Shown in pieces: positions 59,466 through 64,000 of a stretch of 64,000 bases of DNA. How positions within the stretch are numbered: the first letter of the stretch is position 1; every line of letters starts with the position of its first letter. The notes beneath the pieces are model-generated. The model had not been told where the DNA came from. It worked only from the letters and a program-made list of their open reading frames with translations, and searched no databases. Origin of the DNA: Actinacidiphila cocklensis (GTDB taxonomy: Bacteria > Actinomycetota > Actinomycetes > Streptomycetales > Streptomycetaceae); the NCBI RefSeq assembly GCF_907177275.1, contig NZ_CAJSLV010000059.1, positions 314,978 through 378,977 of the forward strand, written 5' to 3'. The position numbers and the translations under genes were made by a program.

Positions 59466-60155
59466 CTAGTCGCCGAAGGCGTTGTTGATCTGGGTGCAGG
59501 TGTCACCGTGGGTCTGGGAGTCGCCGAGGATGGCGATCGGGACGTTGGCCTGGAGCACCGTCTGCGGGCTGCACTCCTGGTACGGGCGGAAGATGTTGTA
59601 CTGCTCCTGCGGCGCCGACTGGGGGGCACTCTGCAGGACGGGCCCGAGCGGAGGAGCCTGCGGGAGGGTGACCGTCGGCGACACCTGCGGAGAGATCTCC
59701 GTCCCCTGCGGAGTCTGGGGCTGGCCCTGCGAGGCAGCCTCCGTCGTCTGCGGGGCCTGCATCTGACTCTGCGGGGCCTGCGCCTGGTCCTGCGGGACCT
59801 GCTGCACCTGACCCTGCGGAGCCTGCGCCTGGTCCTGCGGGACCTGCTGCACCTGGCCCTGCGGAGCCTGCGCCTGGTCCTGCGGAGCCTGCTGCACCTG
59901 ACCCTGCGGAGCCTGCGCCTGGTCCTGCGGAGCCTGCTGCACCTGACCCTGCGGAGCCTGCATCTGGCCCTGGGGAGCCTGCGCCTGGTCCTGCGGAGCC
60001 TGCATCTGGCCCTGGGGAGCGACTTCCGTGCCCTGCGGAGCCACCTGACCCTGCGGGGGGGCAGCCGGGGTGTCCGCGAGGCTGACGCCGGCGCTGAAGG
60101 CGGTGAGCCCGCCGACCGCCATGGCCACGACGGCCAGTTGCTGGAGCTTGCGCAT
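59466..60155 (-). CDS. Secreted PQ-rich repeat protein with C-terminal Cys-pair module
   Basis: 229 residues from ATG 60155. The signal peptide ends after SLADT or thereabouts (27-29). Residues 32-150 are low complexity, built from Ala-Pro-Gln units with four copies of a 15-residue repeat (APQDQAQAPQGQVQQ). The C-terminal 45 residues are ordinary: YNIFRPYQECSPQTVLQANV with Cys195, then GDTCTQINNAFGD with Cys220. The end CTQINNAF resembles the CSN(S/T)AF ends of the two upstream paralogues. An extended, wall-spanning stalk with a small head is a reasonable picture. Confidence 0.85.
   Translation of the reverse strand: MRKLQQLAVVAMAVGGLTAFSAGVSLADTPAAPPQGQVAPQGTEVAPQGQMQAPQDQAQAPQGQMQAPQGQVQQAPQDQAQAPQGQVQQAPQDQAQAPQGQVQQVPQDQAQAPQGQVQQVPQDQAQAPQSQMQAPQTTEAASQGQPQTPQGTEISPQVSPTVTLPQAPPLGPVLQSAPQSAPQEQYNIFRPYQECSPQTVLQANVPIAILGDSQTHGDTCTQINNAFGD
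59760..60030 (-). repeat. 45-bp tandem repeats coding the PQ-rich region
   Basis: Within the gene the minus strand repeats a 45-bp unit encoding APQDQAQAPQGQVQQ (Ala/Val alternating at the first position), flanked by shorter PQGQMQA units. Length variation between strains would be expected. Confidence 0.8.
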
Positions 60156-60621
60156 AGTGTCTTCGGTCCTTCGGTCCAAGAACGGAAGGTCTATTACCCA
60201 CCGTAAGTGGACGCATGCTAACAGTAGTCTTGCGCCCGGTTTCTGCCTCTCTGCACCTTGCGCGAGGCGCTTTCCCCTGGCCCTGGCGGGCGGTTGACGG
60301 CCTACCTGACTGCGGGCTGACGTGCGCTCACGTGCGGCGTCGAGGCTGTCGGCGCAAGTGCCGAACCGGTCGTGGCCATTGCGGTGCGGGCGCCGGGCGA
60401 CGCCCCGGTACGCGTCGGCACCGGAGGTGCGGGCGTTGACGACGGCCTGATCGCCGCCGCGTCGCTCCGTCCCGGCGGGTGATCCGGGCCGCCCCTGATG
60501 GCCCTGTGCGCCCCCCGGAAGAATCCGCTCTCCGCGGCCGGGTCGCGCTCCGGAAACCGTCACAGGCCATGGGCGCCGGCCGGCCGGAGTGGCCGCGCCC
60601 TTCGCTGCCGCACAACACGAA
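60156..60621. other. Intergenic region between PQ-repeat gene and tRNA-Arg terminator
   Basis: The first 60 bp are A/T-richer (AAGGTCTATTACCCACCGTA; GCTAACAGTAGTCTTG) and probably hold the promoter of the PQ-repeat gene. The remaining 400 bp contain only weak open frames without bias. No gene is called. Confidence 0.4.
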
Positions 60622-60655
60622 AGAGCCCCGCTCCGGGTGACCCGGGCGGGGCTCT
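60622..60655 (-). terminator. Terminator downstream of tRNA-Arg
   Basis: AGAGCCCCGC (60622-60631) pairs with GCGGGGCTCT (60646-60655); CCGGG/CCCGG extends the stem inward. On the minus strand TTTCGT follows. It lies 10 bp after the tRNA-Arg 3' end. Confidence 0.85.
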
Positions 60656-60664
60656 GACCTGCTG

Positions 60665-60737
60665 TGCACTCGGCAGGATTCGAACCTGCAACCTTCTGAT
60701 CCGTAGTCAGATGCTCTATCCGTTGAGCTACGAGTGC
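60665..60737 (-). tRNA. tRNA-Arg (anticodon ACG)
   Basis: A 73-nt tRNA. Acceptor GCACTCG pairs with CGAGTGC. The anticodon stem TCTGA/TCAGA encloses CTACGGA, anticodon ACG. The TpsiC arm includes GGTTCGAATCC. A34 of this tRNA is the expected substrate of the TadA encoded at 35918. Confidence 0.95.
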
Positions 60738-60853
60738 GAGGCTGCTTCGCGGCGTTTTGGGCCGGTCGGCGGCTTGCGGTGACAACATTACATGAGGTGG
60801 GGCGGGAGGTGAAATCGGTAAAGGCGGCGGGTGCGGGGAGGGGGCGGGAACGG

Positions 60854-60889
60854 GGAAACCCCGCCGTCCAGAGGGACGAGCGGGGTTCC
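60854..60889 (-). terminator. Hairpin downstream of tRNA-Ser(GCT)
   Basis: GGAAACCCCGC (60854-60864) pairs with GCGGGGTTCC (60880-60889) with one bulged A. It lies 11 bp beyond the tRNA on the minus strand, followed by CCCGTTCC with no T tract. Confidence 0.6.
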
Positions 60890-60899
60890 GGAGTGGTGG

Positions 60900-60990
60900 C
60901 GGAGGCGGAGGGATTTGAACCCTCGATGGACGGTAAAGCCCAAACCGCATTAGCAGTGCGGCGCCATAGACCGGACTAGGCGACGCCTCC
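60900..60990 (-). tRNA. tRNA-Ser (anticodon GCT)
   Basis: A 91-nt class II tRNA. Acceptor GGAGGCG pairs with CGCCTCC. The anticodon stem CCGCA/TGCGG encloses CTGCTAA, anticodon GCT. A long variable arm and the TpsiC arm GGTTCAAATCC are present. Confidence 0.95.
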
Positions 60991-61203
60991 TGGGTGCGAC
61001 CCGGGTGAGCGGGCGCGTGTGCAGATGATGACACAGCCCGCCGGGCTGCGACCAATCGCAGACTACGGTACAAGGCCGCCGGTCGGCAGGGCAAAGGGGT
61101 TGACCCCGGCGGGGCGGGGGAAGCGGGGCGCGGACGGCGGGCGGCACGCCCACGAACGGGTGGAATGCGCGGGTTACCGGGTTCGCCCGCGATAAGGAGG
61201 GGC

Positions 61204-61698
61204 ATGCCTCACACGAGTTCACGCCGCGCCCCCCGGGCAGCGTCCCGGATCCGCCCCCGCCTCGCCTGGTACGCCCTCGCCGCCACGTCCGTCTGCACCC
61301 TGCTCGCCGCCGGGTCCGCAGGGGCCGTCGGGCTGCCCCGGCCGGGCATCGCCGCCCTCGGCGACCGGCTCACCGTCGAGTACGACGACGGTGGCGGGCG
61401 TACCGTCACGCGCTCGCTGACCTGCGGCTTCACCATGACCGCCGACGATCAGGACGCCTGCGCGCAGCTGGTGGAGCTGGGCGGGCCGCTGGCGCCGGTA
61501 CCGGCCGGGCAGATGTGCTCGATGATCTACGGCGGCCCGCAGACCGCCCACGTCACCGGCGTCTGGGACGGCGAGGTCGTCGACGAGACGTACCGCAGGA
61601 CGGACGGCTGCGAGGTCGCGCGCTGGAACCGCATGGTGCCCACGCTGCCCTCGCCCGTCGGGGGCGACGACGGCGGCCGGCGCATGCTCGCGACCTGA
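61204..61698 (+). CDS. Subtilisin inhibitor-like (SSI family) secreted protein
   Basis: 164 residues from ATG 61204, with SD AAGGAGG. Signal region RPRLAWYALAATSVCTLLAA, cleavage near AGA. The SSI core is visible: SLTCGFTMTADDQDACAQL, QMCSMIYGGPQTAHVTGVWD and TDGCEVARWNRM. SSI has four Cys in two disulfides, all matched here. The reactive-site segment MCSMIYGG puts Met at P1, as in SSI itself, suggesting inhibition of subtilisin-like proteases. It is a secreted regulator of extracellular proteolysis. Confidence 0.88.
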   Translation: MPHTSSRRAPRAASRIRPRLAWYALAATSVCTLLAAGSAGAVGLPRPGIAALGDRLTVEYDDGGGRTVTRSLTCGFTMTADDQDACAQLVELGGPLAPVPAGQMCSMIYGGPQTAHVTGVWDGEVVDETYRRTDGCEVARWNRMVPTLPSPVGGDDGGRRMLAT

Positions 61699-62038
61699 GC
61701 CGGTCACCCGGACGGCGGCACCGGACGGCGCCGAAGGCAGCGTCACGACCAGCGCCACGACCAGCGCCACGAAGAGCGCCGAAGCAGCTCCGCGCCCCAC
61801 CAGTGACACACACCACACAAACCCCCCACATATCCGAACCTCTATACGCACAGCCCCACATGGGCATCCGCAGCCGCGCGCGGAGACCCGACCCGTACAC
61901 TCGGTCTAGTGACATGGCCCGGGGGTGGCGGCAAGATGGGCCGCCCGTAACAACAGCCGACGGCGCCGGCGGGAGTACGCCGTGCGCGGCTAGCCACCCG
62001 GGACGAGAACAGAGCGGAAACCAGAGAGGACGCGTCTC
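61699..62038. other. Intergenic region upstream of the PAS protein
   Basis: 340 bp. A CGCCACGACCAG direct repeat lies near 61750. A pyrimidine/CA-rich stretch (ACACACCACACAAACCCCCC) follows near 61807, and an A/T-richer stretch near 61890-61920 could be the promoter. No gene is supported. Confidence 0.35.
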
Positions 62039-64000
62039 GTGAGCAGCAGGCCATCCAGAGGCGCTGCTCGCCTCGCCTCCATACTCGACGCCCTGCCCGA
62101 CGCCCTCCTGCTGGTGGACGTCAACGGCACCGTGGTGAATGCCAACGCCATAGCGCTGGAGACCTTCGAGTCGCCCGGCACCGCCCTGGTGGGGCGCGGC
62201 CTGCTCGACCTGCTGCCGTCCTTCGACTCCAAGCGCATCCCGGGCTCGATGCGCAGCCCGCGCGAGGCGGCGGAGGACACCAGGACGAAGCCGACCAGGA
62301 TGGTGGCGCGGCGCACCGACGGCACGGACTTCCCCGTCGAGGTGACCAGCGCCAACCTGGAGAACGGCCGCACCCCGTACGCCGACTACGGCGACGGCGT
62401 GCCGCACTACACCGGCGACGAGCTGCTCATGCTGGTGGTCCGCGACCTCACGGGGACGATGGACACCGAGGCCGAACTGGCCCGCCAGCAGCGGCAGACC
62501 GAGATGATCCTGCGGGCCGCGGCCGAGGGCGTGGTCGGGGTCGACACGGCCGGCAAGGTCGTCCTGGTCAACCCGTCGGCCGCGCAGATCCTCGGCTACC
62601 GCGCCACCGACCTGGGCGGCAAGGAGCTGCACCCGCTGGTGCACCACTCGCGCCCGGACGGCAGCGCGCTGGCGTACGAGGAGACGCCGCTCGCCGACAC
62701 GCTGCGCAGCGGGCGCAAGCACCGGGTGCGCGGGCAGGTGCTGTGGCGCAAGGACGGCCGGCCGGTACCGGTCGACCTGACGACGGCGCCGGTGCGGGAC
62801 GGCGACCAGCTGGTCGGCGCGGTGATGACCTTCACCGATCGCACGGCCTACGACGCGCTCGCCGCCCGCAGCGGCCAGCTGAGCGCGCTGCTGGACACCT
62901 CGCTGCGCGGGCCGCTGGCCGAGCTGCGGGGCGAGCTGACCGGGCTCGCCGCCGACCCGGCGGGGCAGCTGTGGCCCGAGGCCAACCAGATCCTGCACCA
63001 CCTGTCGGCCGGCTACGCCCGCATCACCACCCTCATCGACAACGTGCTGGCCTTCCAGCGGCTCGACCGCGGCGAGGACAAGCTGCACCGCGAGGACGTC
63101 GGGCTCGACCACGTCATCGCGGCCGCCGTCGAGGGCGCGACCGAGCTGATCGGCCCGGGCCGGGCGCAGTTCGCGGTGCACGCGCCCCCGATCGAGGCGG
63201 CGGTGGACGGCGAGCGGATGGCGCAGGCCCTCGCGCACCTGGTCGCGGACGTCGCGGGCGTCGACTCGGCGGGCAACGCCATCGCCTACACCGGCGACTC
63301 CACGATCGTGGTGGCCGCGGCCCTGCGCGGCGACGTCATACGGATCGACGTGCGCGGCCCGCACGCCGGCGGCGACCCGGTGCATCTGCCGCTGGCCCGC
63401 GGGATCGTGGAGCGCCACGGCGGTGTGCTGCAGACCCACGAGGTGCCGGGACAGGGCAGCGCCTACGTGCTGGAGGTGCCTGCCGGCAAGGGCAACGGCA
63501 ACGGCGTTCCGCGGCAGGCCGCCGCCGAAAGCGCCGCCGACCAGAGCGGTTCGCGTCCGGCCGGCGGTTCGCGCCTGGCCGACGACGCCGACCGGCCCCG
63601 CGAGTCGGACACCACCGTGATGCCGCTGCCGTCCGAGCCCGCCCGGGGTACGCAGGGCCAGGCGCAGGCCCAGGTTGCGGCCTCCGCCGCCGACCGCAAC
63701 CAGCAGGCCCCGCAGGACGGAGCGCCGACCGGGCGCCGGCGTGCGCTGCGCCGGCCCGAGGGGCGCCCCGCCCCGGTCGAGGCCGCGCCCGCGCCCACAC
63801 CCGCACCCCAGCAGCCGACCGGTCGCCGCAGGGCGGCCCGCAGCGAGGAGCCGCAGGACCAGGGCCGACCGCAGGGCCGACCGCAGGACCCCGCGCCGGG
63901 CCAGGCGCAGGAGCTCGACCCGGCGCCTGACCGGGCCGAGCTGCCCGCCGTCCCGATCCCCAACGCCCTCCCGCCGGCCGCCGCCGACGCCTCCCCCGAG
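62039..64000 (+). CDS. PAS-PAS protein with degenerate histidine kinase core (3' end outside window)
   Basis: At least 654 residues, open to the end of the window; it starts at GTG 62039 with AGAGAGGA upstream. PAS 1 spans about 10-140 (LDALPDALLLVDVNGTVVNA), PAS 2 about 150-265 (AAAEGVVGVDTAGKVVLVNP). The dimerisation region reads LDTSLRGPLAELRGEL, without the H-box His. The ATPase-like region (about 380-480) lacks a clear N box and G1. After 480 it becomes Ala/Pro/Gln/Arg-rich linker. A receiver domain may follow, as in related actinobacterial proteins. Confidence 0.82.
   Translation, partial: MSSRPSRGAARLASILDALPDALLLVDVNGTVVNANAIALETFESPGTALVGRGLLDLLPSFDSKRIPGSMRSPREAAEDTRTKPTRMVARRTDGTDFPVEVTSANLENGRTPYADYGDGVPHYTGDELLMLVVRDLTGTMDTEAELARQQRQTEMILRAAAEGVVGVDTAGKVVLVNPSAAQILGYRATDLGGKELHPLVHHSRPDGSALAYEETPLADTLRSGRKHRVRGQVLWRKDGRPVPVDLTTAPVRDGDQLVGAVMTFTDRTAYDALAARSGQLSALLDTSLRGPLAELRGELTGLAADPAGQLWPEANQILHHLSAGYARITTLIDNVLAFQRLDRGEDKLHREDVGLDHVIAAAVEGATELIGPGRAQFAVHAPPIEAAVDGERMAQALAHLVADVAGVDSAGNAIAYTGDSTIVVAAALRGDVIRIDVRGPHAGGDPVHLPLARGIVERHGGVLQTHEVPGQGSAYVLEVPAGKGNGNGVPRQAAAESAADQSGSRPAGGSRLADDADRPRESDTTVMPLPSEPARGTQGQAQAQVAASAADRNQQAPQDGAPTGRRRALRRPEGRPAPVEAAPAPTPAPQQPTGRRRAARSEEPQDQGRPQGRPQDPAPGQAQELDPAPDRAELPAVPIPNALPPAAADASPE

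Noticed and set aside
59466..61205. 579-residue frame extending the PQ-repeat protein upstream
   Set aside because: The extension reads through two tRNA genes and their terminators; the signal peptide at ATG 60155 marks the true start.

Overview
The window is high-GC actinobacterial DNA, almost certainly from Streptomyces or a close relative in Streptomycetaceae. The support is strong third-position G/C bias, frequent GTG starts, tightly overlapping genes (ATGA/GTGA junctions), chaplins and rodlins, a melC1-melC2 tyrosinase pair, a pair of SigB-type sporulation sigma factors, CrcB/DUF190 genes and F420-dependent enzymes. I see no insertion sequence, prophage, CRISPR array or replication origin.

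Layout. 0-6 kb: a large assimilatory nitrate reductase fused to a diflavin electron-donor module, with a GlnR-like box upstream, then a coupled GlxA-type regulator and DJ-1/PfpI protein. 6-9 kb: an aerial-hyphae surface locus with two rodlins, a sortase-anchored chaplin, a short chaplin and an unknown secreted protein, all on the minus strand. 9-19 kb: an eight-gene plus-strand surface polysaccharide cluster (two GT4 glycosyltransferases, a polyprenyl-phosphate sugar transferase, an O-antigen-ligase-like protein, a MurJ-like flippase, a polysaccharide deacetylase, a Wzz-like protein and a FemAB/CelD-like acetyltransferase), followed by a convergent secreted GH26-like hydrolase. 20-23 kb: tyrosinase and its cofactor, three 89-bp tandem repeats and another short chaplin.

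23-34 kb: DUF5949-like protein, a crcB-DUF190-crcB fluoride operon, a lipoprotein, a PAS/GAF/PP2C phosphatase, prolyl aminopeptidase, and a divergent MFS/LysR pair. 33-42 kb: conserved core genes (LytR_C protein, upp, tadA and its partner, tRNA-Ser(CGA), LysM protein, D-amino-acid-oxidase-like enzyme, Dabb protein) ending in two adjacent SigF/SigN-like sigma factors. 42-51 kb: a second MFS transporter, an F420-type enzyme, and an operon joining a two-component system to two membrane glycosyltransferases. 51-57 kb: mixed small enzymes and regulators.

57-60 kb holds four consecutive small secreted proteins with paired cysteines and similar C-terminal ends, two of them tandem paralogues and one carrying a PQ-rich repeat. 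These I regard as the best candidate for an undescribed surface-protein system. 60-64 kb: tRNA-Arg(ACG), tRNA-Ser(GCT), a subtilisin-inhibitor-like protein and a PAS protein with a degenerate kinase core that runs off the window.

The unifying theme is the outside of the hypha. Rodlins, chaplins, exopolysaccharide, glycosyltransferases, secreted Cys-pair proteins and sporulation sigma factors all lie within 64 kb. All functions are inferred from sequence by eye; no database search was run.
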